DNA of 64,000 nucleotides from JAJFUV01 sp964384215 (GTDB lineage Bacteria; Acidobacteriota; Terriglobia; Bryobacterales; Bryobacteraceae). The stretch covers positions 140,971 to 204,970 of the forward strand of contig CAYLLB010000002.1 in NCBI GenBank assembly GCA_964384215.1, written 5' to 3'. Within the stretch, counting starts at the first letter, position 1. The number at the start of each line of letters is the position of its first letter. The notes under the pieces were generated by a model. The model did no database searches, was not told the origin of the DNA, and worked only from the letters and a program-made list of their open reading frames with translations. Below are positions 36,219 through 45,557 of the stretch, piece by piece. Made by a program: the position numbers and the translations under genes.

Positions 36219-36230
36219 CGAATGTGTCAA
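36203..36230 (-). promoter_or_regulatory. arsRM promoter
   Basis: Perfect -35 TTGACA (36230-36225), 16-base spacer, -10 TATTAT (36208-36203). Six bases separate the -10 from the arsR ATG, so the transcript should begin at or next to the start codon. Confidence 0.65.
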
Positions 36231-36246
36231 TAGACAGGCATAAGAA

Positions 36247-36275
36247 AGCCGGGGAAGCTTCCGCCTGCCCCGGCT
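36247..36275 (-). terminator. Terminator downstream of the first Oar-like receptor
   Basis: 8-bp stem AGCCGGGG/CCCCGGCT (36268-36275 and 36247-36254) with a 13-base loop, followed on the minus strand by TTTCTTAT. It ends the receptor transcript just before the arsRM promoter region. Confidence 0.7.
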
Positions 36276-36296
36276 GGGTCTCGTGAACCGCATCGG

Positions 36297-39200
36297 CTAG
36301 AACGTCAACTTCAGGCCGAACTGGATGTTGCGCGGCGGATTCGCCTGGCTGGTCAGCATGGTGTAGGTGGCGGCGGAAGGGTTCGTGACCAGCCCGCCGA
36401 ACCACACCCGGTTGAAGGCGTTGATCATCTCACACCGGAACTGCAACTTCACACGCTCCTTGTAAACCCAGGTGTTCTTGATGAACGACATGTCCCAGTT
36501 GTTGATGGCCGGGACCCTCAGGCCGGGCCAGTACCATGGGATACGGCGAGCCGTGAAGGCCGGCATGACGGTCATGGACGCGCCGTTGAACCAGTGGTCA
36601 ATGGTGGCATCGGACCTATCCGGGCTAGTGCCGGTGGCGATCGCCGCGGGCAACGCCACCGCCGCGCCGGTCTGGTAAATGTACATGGCGCTCCACTGCC
36701 AGCCACCGATCAACTTGTCGACAGCGCCGACACCCGACTTCAGGCTGCCCGTTCCGAACGGCAATTCGTAAATGATCGCCGTCGACACGCGGTGCGGATT
36801 GTCGAACTGGCCGATAGTTCTCGCCGGCGCTGGATCACTCGGCTCCGTATAGCGCAACTCCTCGATCTGCTTCGAGAAGGTGTAGGCGAGCTGCATGTTC
36901 AAGCCATGGCTCATGCGCTTTATGGCGCTGACCTGAAGCGAGTGGTAGTCGCTGGTCCCGCCGTCGGTCTTGTACGGTCCGCTTCCACCGGAGTTGCGGT
37001 TAATGGCAATGCTGGCGAATTGCGGAAACGGCTGGAGCAACTGTGCGACGGTGATGGTGCTGGCGCCCAGAGATCCGGCGGAAACGGGTATCAGCCCATA
37101 GAACGGATTGGGAACCTTGACATTGAGGCGGCTGCCCAGAGAATAGTAGCTCTGATAGAAGGTTCCGCCAGTACCGTTCCCTGTTCCGCCGCTGATGATG
37201 CGGTTTGCGCTGTCGGCGGCCCCGGTGGAGAGGAACAGGTGTGCGGCATGCTGGCCGACATAGTTCACCTCCACTTGGATGTCTTTGGTGATCTCATGCT
37301 GGAAGCCAAAGCTCCAGCGGTAATTGGCTATGTTCTTCCGCCAGTAGTCGTACGGAGTCAGACCTGTGCCAAGTAGCGTCGCAAGCCCCTGAGAAGCTCC
37401 GGTCGGTTTGACGAAGCCGTTCGGGTAAGGGTTGGATAGCGTGTTGGCAGGGGTGAGGCCGCCGTCGAGGCTTGACAGCATTTCCGTCTGCGAAGCGAAG
37501 CCCGTGGTATTGACGAACGGCTGCCACCAAACCGAGTAGAACATCCCAAAACCCGTACGCAACACCGTCTTCGGGAAGATCCGGTAAGCAAGGCCAACCC
37601 GCGGCTGCCAGTTGGTCTTATCGGCCACCTGGTTCCGCCGGTTGTCCGGCGTGGCGAAGAACAGCCCGCCGTTCACCTGGAAGTTCGCCACCGGTAACTC
37701 GGGGATCGGGTTGGCCGCGTAAGCCGCCTTGGCTTGCGCCGCGATGGGATTCTCGGGGTTCGGATCGAAGCCCAAGTTGCTCTGGTTGTAACGCTCGGTG
37801 ACTCCCAGGAGCAGGTCGTAGCGGAGACCGAGGTTTAAAGTCAGTTTCGGCGTGACCTTGAAGTCGTCCTGGAAATACCAGCCATAGAAAGGAGATTGCG
37901 GCGCCGTCAACGCCCTGAGGCTGACGTAGTTGAGTCCGGTGTTTCCCGAGCCGTTGGGATAACCCAGCAGGAAGCTCGCAATCCCATTTCCAAAAATGTT
38001 GCCCGACGAGTAGGCGTTGGGTTGGGTAAAACCGCGGTCAAAGGTGTACTGGCCGCCAGGGCGGTTGGCGCCCACCGAATTGTTCTGCTTCACCTGGCCC
38101 TGGAACCCGAACTTCATCGCGTGAGAACCCTTTATCTTCGTGACGCCCACATTGTACGAGTAGGTGTTGGTGTGCTCGAACCACTGGCCTTCCGAAGTGC
38201 CGATATAGTACATGTCCGAGTTGGTGATCGTCGGGAAAATCGTCTGCTGCATCTGGCTGACCAGCGAGGCCGGAAAGCCGAGGGTCGTCTGATCGAAACT
38301 CGGGTGGGTTCCTTCCTGAGTCCAGCGGGTATAACCCACCTGACCAGTGATGACCATGGTGGGACTCACGGTGAAGGCGTCGCTCAACCCGATGGAGTTT
38401 TGGGCTCGATTGTTGCCTTCCAGGGCGCCTACACCCTGACCGCCGATGTCCCACGGCGTGGGCGTACCAGGGAATCCCTGGTTGTGCGACCAGCGGGCGA
38501 ATAACCGGTGGCGACCGATGTTGGGATCGACGCGCGCGGAGTAATTCTCCCCGTCGTAAGGCGCCGGGACCTGGCTGAAATAGTTGTTGGCCCCGCTATT
38601 GGGATCGCCGGGCAGGTTCGCCGTGGGGTACCTGGCGATGATATTGGCCGAGATGGGGTTGATCCGATCAGCGGGGATCTTGTTCCCCCCGAACGGGATG
38701 CGAGCGCCGGACAGCGGGGAGGTTGTCGTCAGGGGATCGGCGATCTGCATGAGGGCGCCCTGCGGGTTCAAAGTCTGGGAGAAGTCGCCGGTGCGCTGGA
38801 GCGCCGTGGGCACGGTGAACCTGTACGTCGTCGGGGTGCGCTGGCGCAGACCTTCGAAGTTGAAGAACCAGAACACCTTGTTCTTCACCACGGGGCCGCC
38901 GGCGGTCAAACCGTATTGGTTGAAGCGGAAAACGGGGCGGGGTGAAACGGGAGTCCCGTCGGCTTTGCTGCCGGCCTTGTTGGCGAAAAACGAGTTGGCG
39001 TTGAGCTTGTCGTTGCGCAGGAATTCCCATAGGCTGCCGTGGAATTCGTTGGTGCCGCTCTTGGTCGAAACGTTCACGAACATTCCGCCGCCGTGACCGT
39101 ATTCGGCGTCCAAGGCGTTGGTCTGCACCGTGAATTCCTCCACATTGTCGAGAGTCGGAATGTAGCAGACGCGGTCGGAGACATTGTTGGGAATGCCGTC

Positions 39201-39782
39201 CATCAGGAATTCGTTGGTGCGGTTGTTTGCGCCCGATGCCGAGGTGTACGACGTGTTGTCGATGTCGATCAGGCCGTTGGTGGAACCAGTGGGCGAGTTG
39301 TTGGTGATGCCCGGAGCCAGGTTGATCAGCATCAGGACATTGCGTGCGAGCAAGGGCATATCGGTAACCACCCGCTGCGTAACGTTGCGACTGACCGCGG
39401 ACGTGGACGTTTCAAGCAGCGGCGCGGCGCCCGTGACCTGCACCGACTCAGTCACAGCACCTAGCTCCAGGGTAAAGTCAGCCGTGGAGCGGATACCCGT
39501 CCTTACGACGATCTGCTGGGTTCCCTTCTTGAACCCGGTCCTCTCAGCCGCCACTTCGTAACGGCCGGGATTGACCAGCGGGAAGAAGAAGTACCCGCTG
39601 TCATTGGTGGTGGCATCGCGGCTGACCCCTGTATCCAAGCCCGTCAGGCTAACCTTGATGCCGGTCAGAAGGGCACCGGACGGATCCTTGACGGTTCCAT
39701 CCACAGTGCCGACGGGAAGTACCTGGGCTGAAAGCAAAGCTAGCAGCCCGAAGCAAAAGCAAAAGCCCAGTTTTCGAAGCAT
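36297..39782 (-). CDS. Oar-like TonB-dependent receptor with carboxypeptidase-regulatory-like domain
   Basis: 1161 residues. Signal peptide (MLRKLGFCFCFGLLALLSAQ), a CarboxypepD_reg-like domain (about 22-110: VDGTVKDPSGALLTGIKVSL, GYFFFPLVNPGRYEV), a plug (about 115-270: PLLARNVLMLINLAPGI, NEFLMDGIPNNVSDRVCYIP, EYGHGGGMFVNVSTKSGTNEF), and a long outer-membrane barrel to the terminal aromatic NIQFGLKLTF. Oar-like proteins expand strongly in Acidobacteriota and are thought to import polymers or their fragments; substrate unknown. A GGGGAGGGAG ribosome binding site precedes ATG. It is a tandem paralogue of the gene at 40051-43452. Confidence 0.9.
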   Translation of the reverse strand: MLRKLGFCFCFGLLALLSAQVLPVGTVDGTVKDPSGALLTGIKVSLTGLDTGVSRDATTNDSGYFFFPLVNPGRYEVAAERTGFKKGTQQIVVRTGIRSTADFTLELGAVTESVQVTGAAPLLETSTSAVSRNVTQRVVTDMPLLARNVLMLINLAPGITNNSPTGSTNGLIDIDNTSYTSASGANNRTNEFLMDGIPNNVSDRVCYIPTLDNVEEFTVQTNALDAEYGHGGGMFVNVSTKSGTNEFHGSLWEFLRNDKLNANSFFANKAGSKADGTPVSPRPVFRFNQYGLTAGGPVVKNKVFWFFNFEGLRQRTPTTYRFTVPTALQRTGDFSQTLNPQGALMQIADPLTTTSPLSGARIPFGGNKIPADRINPISANIIARYPTANLPGDPNSGANNYFSQVPAPYDGENYSARVDPNIGRHRLFARWSHNQGFPGTPTPWDIGGQGVGALEGNNRAQNSIGLSDAFTVSPTMVITGQVGYTRWTQEGTHPSFDQTTLGFPASLVSQMQQTIFPTITNSDMYYIGTSEGQWFEHTNTYSYNVGVTKIKGSHAMKFGFQGQVKQNNSVGANRPGGQYTFDRGFTQPNAYSSGNIFGNGIASFLLGYPNGSGNTGLNYVSLRALTAPQSPFYGWYFQDDFKVTPKLTLNLGLRYDLLLGVTERYNQSNLGFDPNPENPIAAQAKAAYAANPIPELPVANFQVNGGLFFATPDNRRNQVADKTNWQPRVGLAYRIFPKTVLRTGFGMFYSVWWQPFVNTTGFASQTEMLSSLDGGLTPANTLSNPYPNGFVKPTGASQGLATLLGTGLTPYDYWRKNIANYRWSFGFQHEITKDIQVEVNYVGQHAAHLFLSTGAADSANRIISGGTGNGTGGTFYQSYYSLGSRLNVKVPNPFYGLIPVSAGSLGASTITVAQLLQPFPQFASIAINRNSGGSGPYKTDGGTSDYHSLQVSAIKRMSHGLNMQLAYTFSKQIEELRYTEPSDPAPARTIGQFDNPHRVSTAIIYELPFGTGSLKSGVGAVDKLIGGWQWSAMYIYQTGAAVALPAAIATGTSPDRSDATIDHWFNGASMTVMPAFTARRIPWYWPGLRVPAINNWDMSFIKNTWVYKERVKLQFRCEMINAFNRVWFGGLVTNPSAATYTMLTSQANPPRNIQFGLKLTF

Positions 39783-39849
39783 ACTCCCTCCCCTTGCGAA
39801 AATGCCCCTTTTTTCGAAGATGCCCCTGTGTTACCCGAACTCTAGCTCA

Positions 39850-39878
39850 ATTTTATGGCTGGGTGAAGGCACGGTCAA
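39850..39878 (-). promoter_or_regulatory. Promoter of the first Oar-like receptor
   Basis: TTGACC (39878-39873), 17-base spacer, TAAAAT (39855-39850). The predicted leader of about 60 bases contains two near copies of GGGGCATYTTCG before the ribosome binding site. The same -35 and spacing precede the other two Oar-like genes with this domain. Confidence 0.65.
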
Positions 39879-39993
39879 TACGAAAACGGCGCCTTCGCGA
39901 CGAATTGACATCGGATACTGAACGATGGCCGATCAGCCGGACTACCAATGCCGATAGGCACATCGGAAGCCGGAGGGAGTAGTTCGTATCGAC

Positions 39994-40024
39994 AAAAAAC
40001 GGGGGGAAGCTTGCGCTTCCCCCC
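39994..40024 (-). terminator. Terminator downstream of the second Oar-like receptor
   Basis: 10-bp perfect stem GGGGGGAAGC/GCTTCCCCCC (40001-40010 and 40015-40024), 4-base loop, then a TTTTTT run on the minus strand (39999-39994). Strong intrinsic terminator. Confidence 0.9.
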
Positions 40025-40050
40025 AGTGATATTCACCGAATCAGATCAGG

Positions 40051-43000
40051 CTAGAAAGTCAACTTCAAGCCCATCTGGATGTTGCGCGGGTTGTTCCTCG
40101 TGCTTGTCAATTGAGTGAACGTGCCGCTGGTGACACTTGTGTCCAAACCGCTGAACAGCGGACGATTGAAGGCGTTCACGAACTCGGCCCGGTACTGGAG
40201 CCTCACGCGCTCCTTGTACAACCAGGTGTTCTTGATGAAGCCCATGTCCCAATTGTTGATGGAAGGAACCCGCAGGTCGTTCCACATGTAGGGGATGCGG
40301 CGAGCCGTGAATGACGGCATCACTTTGAACGCATCGCCGTTGAAGTAGTGTGCGATGGTCCGGTTGTCTATCTTGGGGCTAACGCCGGTGGCGATCACAC
40401 TGGGCAGCCATGCCGCCTGGCCCACTTGCCAGATATACAAGGCGCTCCACTGCCAGCCGCCGATCAACTTGTTAACGATGGCGGAGCCAGACCTCAAGCT
40501 CCCGGTGCCGAACGGCATCTCGTAAATGATGCCCATCGAGACGCGGTGCGGGTTATCGAACTCGCCGATCATCTTGGAGGGCTCAGGGTCGCTGGGTTCG
40601 ATATAGCGCAGCTTCTCGAGGTTCTTGGACCAAGTGTAAGCCGCCTGCGCCGTCAGCCCATGGCTGAGGCGCTTGTTGACGGTCATCTGCAGAGAGTGAT
40701 AGTAGCTGTCCCCTCCCGTGTTCCGTTGGAGACTGTACCCATTCTCCGGGAAATGCGGGAACGGCACCAGCAACTGCCTGACAGTCACTTTCGTTCCGGC
40801 CAAGTTGTTCGCCGCGGGAGCGGGAATCAAACCATAGAACGGGTTCGCAACCTGCACGTTCAGCCGGGAGCCCAGCGCGTAATACTTCTGGTCCAGATAG
40901 TTCTTGTTGCGATCGTTGTCCCCCGTTCCCGTCGAGAGCGGCAGCTTCGTGCCGCGCTGCCCGACGTAGTTGATCTCCACCATGATTTCCTTGGTGAGTT
41001 CCTGCTGGAAACCAAAGCTCCAGCGGTAGTTGCGCTGGTTCTTCCGCCAGTAGTCATACGTGCCGGTGATGCTGTTCCCCAGGAGCGTCTTAAGACCGTC
41101 CCTTGCCCCGGTGGGCTGCACCAGGCCGGTCGGGAAGGGGTTGGTGATAGTGTTGTACGGCGTCAGGTTGCCGTCGATACTGTTGAGCATCGTGGTGGTC
41201 GCGACAAAACCGGTGGCCCTCACGAACGGCTGCCACCAGACTGAGTAGAAGATCCCAAAGCCCGTGCGCAACACGGTCTTGGGCAGAATGCGATAGGCCA
41301 GGCCGACACGCGGCCCCCAAGAACGTTTGTCGAGAATGAGGTTTCCGCGGTTCTCAGGAGTCGCATAGAACAAGCCGCCTTTGACCTTGAAGTCCGACAC
41401 TGCCAACTCGGGGATCGGGCTGGCTGCGTAAGCCGCCTTCGCGGCAGCCTCGATGGGGCTTGCCACGCTCTCGTCAAAGCCCAGCAAGCTACGGTTGTAC
41501 CGCTCGGTGGTGCCGAAGAGCAGTTCGTAGCGCATTCCCAGGTTCAAGGTCAATTTCGGCGTCACCTTGAAGTCGTCCTGGAAGTACCAGCCATAAAAGG
41601 GAGCCTGAGGGGCGGGCGCCTCGCGGAATCCCATGGACCCGCTGCTGGCGTAACCAAGCAGGAAGGTGGCGATTCCATTACCCTGGTTGTTGCCCGACTG
41701 ATACGGGTTAGGCTGGGTAAAATCGCGGCCGAAACTGAATACACCTCCCGCGTGCGGTCCGCCGGGGATGGAGTTATTCTGCTTCACCTGGCCCTGGAAG
41801 CCGAACTTCATGTTGTGGCTGCCTGCGATCTTGGTCGCGCCCGCGTTGAACGAATACGTATTGGTGTGCTCGAACCACCGGCTCTCCCCGGCGCCCAAGC
41901 CGGCGGCGTCTGTGATGCTCATGTTCGGGAAGATGGGCTGCTGCTGCAAGGAAGCAAAGTAGCTGGAGAAACCGAGCTTGGTCACATCGAAGTCCGGATA
42001 GTAGCCTTCCTGGGTCCAACGGGTGTAGCCCCCCTGCAAGGTGACGACCATCGTCGGGCCGAAGGTAATGGCATCACTCAGTCCGATCGACGTCTGGGCG
42101 CGGTTGTTGCCCACCATTTCCCCAACACCCCTGCCTCCGATATCGAAGTAGCTGGGACTCTGGTTGGGGTTGCCCTGGTTCTTGGACCAGCGGCCGAACA
42201 GGCGATGCTTGTTGAAATTCGGATCTATTCGCACGGCATAGTTCTCGCCATCGATGAGCTTTGGTATCTGCGCATAGAAGTTGTTGGTGCCGGTGTTAGG
42301 ATCGCCGGGTACGTTGGGCATGGGGAATCGCGCCAGGACATTGGTGGCAATCTGGTTGATCCGGCTGGCTGGGATCTTGTTGCCACTGAAGAGCACGCGC
42401 CCGGTGCCGTCCGGCTTGGTAGTCGTGGGATCGGCAATCTGGAACAGGACGCCCGCGGAATTATAGGTCTGCGAAAAATCTCCCGTGCGCTGTAATGCGG
42501 TGGGTGTGGTGAATCTGGCCGTCACGGGACTTCGCTCGATGACCTTTTCAAAATTGAAGAACGCGAACATCTTGTTCTTGATGATGGGACCGCCGGCCGT
42601 GAGCCCAAACTGGTTGAAGTGATAGGGTGCCCGCGGAGTACCGTACTTGTTGTTGAAGAAGTAGTTGGCGTTCAGTTTGTCGTTGCGCATGAACTCATAC
42701 GCGCTTCCGTGGAACTCATTGGTACCGCTCTTGGTGGCGACGTTGACGTACATGCCGCCGCCGTGACCGTATTCGGCGTCCAGGGCGTTCGTCTGAATGT
42801 TGAACTCCTCGACGTCATCCACGCTCGGAATGTAGCAGACGCGGTCGGAGACATTGTTGGGAATGCCGTCCATCAGGAATTCGTTCTGCCGGCTGCCGGC
42901 GCCGTTGGCCGATGTGTAGGACACACTGTCAATGTCCGTGAGGCCGAGTGTGTTTCCCGTCGGCGTGTTGTTGGTGATGCCGGGCGCCAGATTGATCAGC

Positions 43001-43452
43001 ATGAGCGGGTTGCGTCCCAGCAGCGGCAGTTCCGTAATGACTTTCGTCTGCACGTTGCGGCTGACCGAGGACGTGGATGTTTCGAGCAGCGCCGCCTGCG
43101 CGCTCACCTGGACCGACTCGGTAATCTGCCCGAGTTCCAGAGTGAAGTCCGCCGTGGACCGCCTGCCGGTCTGAACTAGGATCTCCTGGGTTCCCTTCTT
43201 GAAACCGGCTTTCTCAACCGCTACTTCATACCTGCCGGGTTGCACCAGCGGGAAGAAGAAGTACCCGATGTCGTTGGTTGTGGCGTCGCGGCTCTGTCCG
43301 GTCTCGATGTTTTTGAGTGTAACCTTGGTGCCGGCCAGCAACGCGGACGAAGGGTCCTTGACCGTGCCGTCCACTGTGCCAACCGGAAGTACTTGGGCGG
43401 TGAGAGCAGTCACCAGCCCGAAGCAAAGGCATGCAAGAAACTTCTGAAGCAT
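40051..43452 (-). CDS. Oar-like TonB-dependent receptor with carboxypeptidase-regulatory-like domain (tandem paralogue)
   Basis: 1133 residues from ATG 43452 (GGGGAGGGAATATG ribosome binding site; an upstream ATG at 43479 lacks one). Same architecture as its neighbour: signal peptide ending LTAQ, CarboxypepD_reg domain (VDGTVKDPSSALLAGTKVTL), plug with NEFLMDGIPNNVSDRVCYIP and EYGHGGGMYVNVATKSGTNEF, and a barrel ending NIQMGLKLTF. The two share long blocks at protein level and a 61-base identical DNA stretch. Loops differ, so the copies may bind related but distinct ligands. Confidence 0.9.
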   Translation of the reverse strand: MLQKFLACLCFGLVTALTAQVLPVGTVDGTVKDPSSALLAGTKVTLKNIETGQSRDATTNDIGYFFFPLVQPGRYEVAVEKAGFKKGTQEILVQTGRRSTADFTLELGQITESVQVSAQAALLETSTSSVSRNVQTKVITELPLLGRNPLMLINLAPGITNNTPTGNTLGLTDIDSVSYTSANGAGSRQNEFLMDGIPNNVSDRVCYIPSVDDVEEFNIQTNALDAEYGHGGGMYVNVATKSGTNEFHGSAYEFMRNDKLNANYFFNNKYGTPRAPYHFNQFGLTAGGPIIKNKMFAFFNFEKVIERSPVTARFTTPTALQRTGDFSQTYNSAGVLFQIADPTTTKPDGTGRVLFSGNKIPASRINQIATNVLARFPMPNVPGDPNTGTNNFYAQIPKLIDGENYAVRIDPNFNKHRLFGRWSKNQGNPNQSPSYFDIGGRGVGEMVGNNRAQTSIGLSDAITFGPTMVVTLQGGYTRWTQEGYYPDFDVTKLGFSSYFASLQQQPIFPNMSITDAAGLGAGESRWFEHTNTYSFNAGATKIAGSHNMKFGFQGQVKQNNSIPGGPHAGGVFSFGRDFTQPNPYQSGNNQGNGIATFLLGYASSGSMGFREAPAPQAPFYGWYFQDDFKVTPKLTLNLGMRYELLFGTTERYNRSLLGFDESVASPIEAAAKAAYAASPIPELAVSDFKVKGGLFYATPENRGNLILDKRSWGPRVGLAYRILPKTVLRTGFGIFYSVWWQPFVRATGFVATTTMLNSIDGNLTPYNTITNPFPTGLVQPTGARDGLKTLLGNSITGTYDYWRKNQRNYRWSFGFQQELTKEIMVEINYVGQRGTKLPLSTGTGDNDRNKNYLDQKYYALGSRLNVQVANPFYGLIPAPAANNLAGTKVTVRQLLVPFPHFPENGYSLQRNTGGDSYYHSLQMTVNKRLSHGLTAQAAYTWSKNLEKLRYIEPSDPEPSKMIGEFDNPHRVSMGIIYEMPFGTGSLRSGSAIVNKLIGGWQWSALYIWQVGQAAWLPSVIATGVSPKIDNRTIAHYFNGDAFKVMPSFTARRIPYMWNDLRVPSINNWDMGFIKNTWLYKERVRLQYRAEFVNAFNRPLFSGLDTSVTSGTFTQLTSTRNNPRNIQMGLKLTF

Positions 43453-43501
43453 ATTCCCTCCCCATGGGAAAATTGACATTGCCGGTCTGAGCTTCAGGTC
43501 A

Positions 43502-43530
43502 ATTGTATGGTGAAGTCAAGATTCGGTCAA
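43502..43530 (-). promoter_or_regulatory. Promoter of the second Oar-like receptor
   Basis: TTGACC (43530-43525), 17-base spacer, TACAAT (43507-43502) on the minus strand. Leader of about 45 bases ends in a strong GGGGAGGGA ribosome binding site. The divergent NlpC/P60 gene starts 27 bases upstream of the -35. Confidence 0.7.
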
Positions 43531-43556
43531 CAAGGAAATGGCGCCGGTGCGAAGAT

Positions 43557-44387
43557 ATGAAACTTGGAATCGCTTTACTGCTTATGACCTCCTTTTCGAC
43601 GCGCAGTTTGGTCACCCGGCCAGTCGCAAATCTCTACAAGAGCCCCGCGAAGGACGTCGAGGTAGTCTCCCAAGCTATCTACGGCACGGAGGTTGAGGTT
43701 CTGGAGGAAAGGGCCGGTTGGATCCGCGTACGGACGCCGGACACTTACCAGGGATGGATGTGGCAAGGAGATGTCATACGCAACAATGCCAGAAGGCCGC
43801 GAGGCGGCATCGTCACAGTGGACAGCCTGTTCGCGAACCTGTACGCGCAGCCGAGCATCTCGAAGCAGGCCCCGATGCTCACGGTGCCTTACGAGACCAG
43901 ACTGGAAACGGTCGATTCGAAGAAGCAACAGTCCGGCGAGCGCTGGCTTCAGGTGTATCTGGTGGACGGTGGCACTGCCTGGGTGGAGGAAGCCGCAGTC
44001 ACAGTGCATTCAGAGAATCTGAACGTCGAAAAAACAATTGAGCATGCGAAAAGGTTTGTGGGTCTCCCTTACCTGTGGGGCGGAGTGTCCACCTACGGCT
44101 TTGACTGCTCAGGCTTCGTCCAGATGTTAGGCCGCCGCCGGGGCGTCAACCTTCCGCGCGACGCCCGGCTGCAAGTGCATTGGAACGGGTTCCAGGAAGT
44201 GCTGAAGCCTGACTGGCGCCGCGGGGATTTTCTCTACTTCGGACAGTCGCTCGACCGGGTCACGCACACCGGCATATACATGGGCGGGGGGATGATGATT
44301 CACGCGGCGCCGCCCTGTATTAGAATCCAGGCAGTGGACGAGGTCATGCAAACCAGGGGCCATGTTTTTGGAAGGAGACTGAAGTGA
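43557..44387 (+). CDS. NlpC/P60 (C40) peptidase with SH3b domains
   Basis: 276 residues from ATG 43557, giving signal peptide MKLGIALLLMTSFSTRS. Two bacterial SH3-like domains (about 20-80: VANLYKSPAKDVEVVSQ, YQGWMWQGDV; about 87-150: VDSLFANLYAQPS) precede a C-terminal cysteine peptidase domain with catalytic Cys in YGFDCSGFVQ, His in VTHTGIYM, and a third polar residue in MMIHAAPP. Family members cut the gamma-D-Glu-diamino acid bond of peptidoglycan stems. The dipeptide epimerase overlaps its stop, consistent with processing of the released L-Ala-D-Glu. Confidence 0.9.
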   Translation: MKLGIALLLMTSFSTRSLVTRPVANLYKSPAKDVEVVSQAIYGTEVEVLEERAGWIRVRTPDTYQGWMWQGDVIRNNARRPRGGIVTVDSLFANLYAQPSISKQAPMLTVPYETRLETVDSKKQQSGERWLQVYLVDGGTAWVEEAAVTVHSENLNVEKTIEHAKRFVGLPYLWGGVSTYGFDCSGFVQMLGRRRGVNLPRDARLQVHWNGFQEVLKPDWRRGDFLYFGQSLDRVTHTGIYMGGGMMIHAAPPCIRIQAVDEVMQTRGHVFGRRLK

Positions 44388-45478
44388 ACCGGCGGGAGTG
44401 GTGGAAGACGTTCGGGTCGGTGGCCGTCGTGCCGCGCCTGGCGCACGGAGCGGGCAACACACTGGAGACCTCGATCGTCCGCCTCAAGTTGCGCCACACC
44501 TGGACGACCACCATGTCGTCGAGCGAATACCGCGACACGCTGCACGTGCGGTTCACCTCCGGTGGGATCACAGGATACGGCGAGGGCGCGCCCATCGTGC
44601 GTTACAAGGAAGATGCCGCCAGCGCACAACGCGCCGTGGAATCGGTGCGCGATCTGCTGACCACGGCGGATCCGAGGGAATTCGCCAAGCTCAATGCCGG
44701 GATCTTTCAGCGCATCGAAGGCGAGTACGCGGCTAAGGCCGCCCTGGACATCGCCCTCATGGATTGGGCGGGCAAGAAGTTCGGCGTGCCGTTGTACCGG
44801 TACTACGGCCTGGACAAGAACGACACGCCGGTGACAACGTTCACCATCGGCATGGACAAGCCGGACGTGGTGCGCGCCAAGGTGCGCGAGGCCGAGGCGT
44901 TTCCGGTGCTCAAGGTGAAGGTCGGGCTCGACACGGACGAAGAGATGATCGCCGCCGTGCGCAGCGCCACCCGAAAGCCGCTGCGCGTGGACGCCAACGA
45001 AGGCTGGAAGAGCAAGGAAATTGCGGTCCGCAAGATCGAATGGCTGCAGTCGCAAGGTGTCGAATTCGTCGAGCAACCAATGCCCGCCTACATGCTAGAT
45101 GAAATCGGGTGGGTGAAACAGCGCGTGCAGATGCCCCTGATCGCGGATGAATCCTGCCTGCACCCGCAGGACATTCCCAAACTGGTGGGCGCGTTCGACG
45201 GGGTCAACATTAAGCTGATGAAGTGCGGCGGGATGCAGGAAGCCTTCCGCATGATCCAGATCGCGCGCGCGCTGGGCCTGAAAGTGATGTTGGGGTGTAT
45301 GATCGAAAGCTCGGTGGGCGTCGCCGCAGCCGCGCAACTGTCGCCGCTGGTGGATTACGCCGACTTGGATGGGAACCTGCTGATTTCGAACGATCCTTAC
45401 ACCGGTTTGCGGGTAGAGCGCGGTAAGATTCTGCTGCCGGACGCGCCGGGATTGGGCGTCGCGCCGAAGCGCGCGTGA
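44384..45478 (+). CDS. L-Ala-D/L-Glu (dipeptide) epimerase, enolase superfamily, Tat-like N terminus
   Basis: 364 residues starting at GTG 44384 with AAGGAG before it, overlapping the peptidase stop. MR/MLE catalytic set: VLKVKVG (KxK base), LRVDANEGW, VEFVEQPMP, LIADESC (third metal ligand) and VNIKLMKCGG (second Lys), with MLGCMIESS. This pattern is that of dipeptide epimerases. The N terminus MNRREWWKTFGSVAVVPRLA looks like a twin-arginine signal, unusual for an enzyme normally in the cytoplasm. Pairing with an NlpC/P60 peptidase supports a role in muropeptide use. Confidence 0.88.
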   Translation: MNRREWWKTFGSVAVVPRLAHGAGNTLETSIVRLKLRHTWTTTMSSSEYRDTLHVRFTSGGITGYGEGAPIVRYKEDAASAQRAVESVRDLLTTADPREFAKLNAGIFQRIEGEYAAKAALDIALMDWAGKKFGVPLYRYYGLDKNDTPVTTFTIGMDKPDVVRAKVREAEAFPVLKVKVGLDTDEEMIAAVRSATRKPLRVDANEGWKSKEIAVRKIEWLQSQGVEFVEQPMPAYMLDEIGWVKQRVQMPLIADESCLHPQDIPKLVGAFDGVNIKLMKCGGMQEAFRMIQIARALGLKVMLGCMIESSVGVAAAAQLSPLVDYADLDGNLLISNDPYTGLRVERGKILLPDAPGLGVAPKRA

Positions 45479-45557
45479 AGGGCGGCTAGCTACCAGGCGG
45501 GAAGACCGTTGTAGTATGCTGAAGTTTGAATTGATGAATGTTTTGGAGGTTTCATCC

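Noticed and set aside
39155..42885. Repeated 61-base DNA as part of a mobile element
   Set aside because: Both copies are in frame within paralogous receptor genes; no transposase or terminal repeats are nearby.
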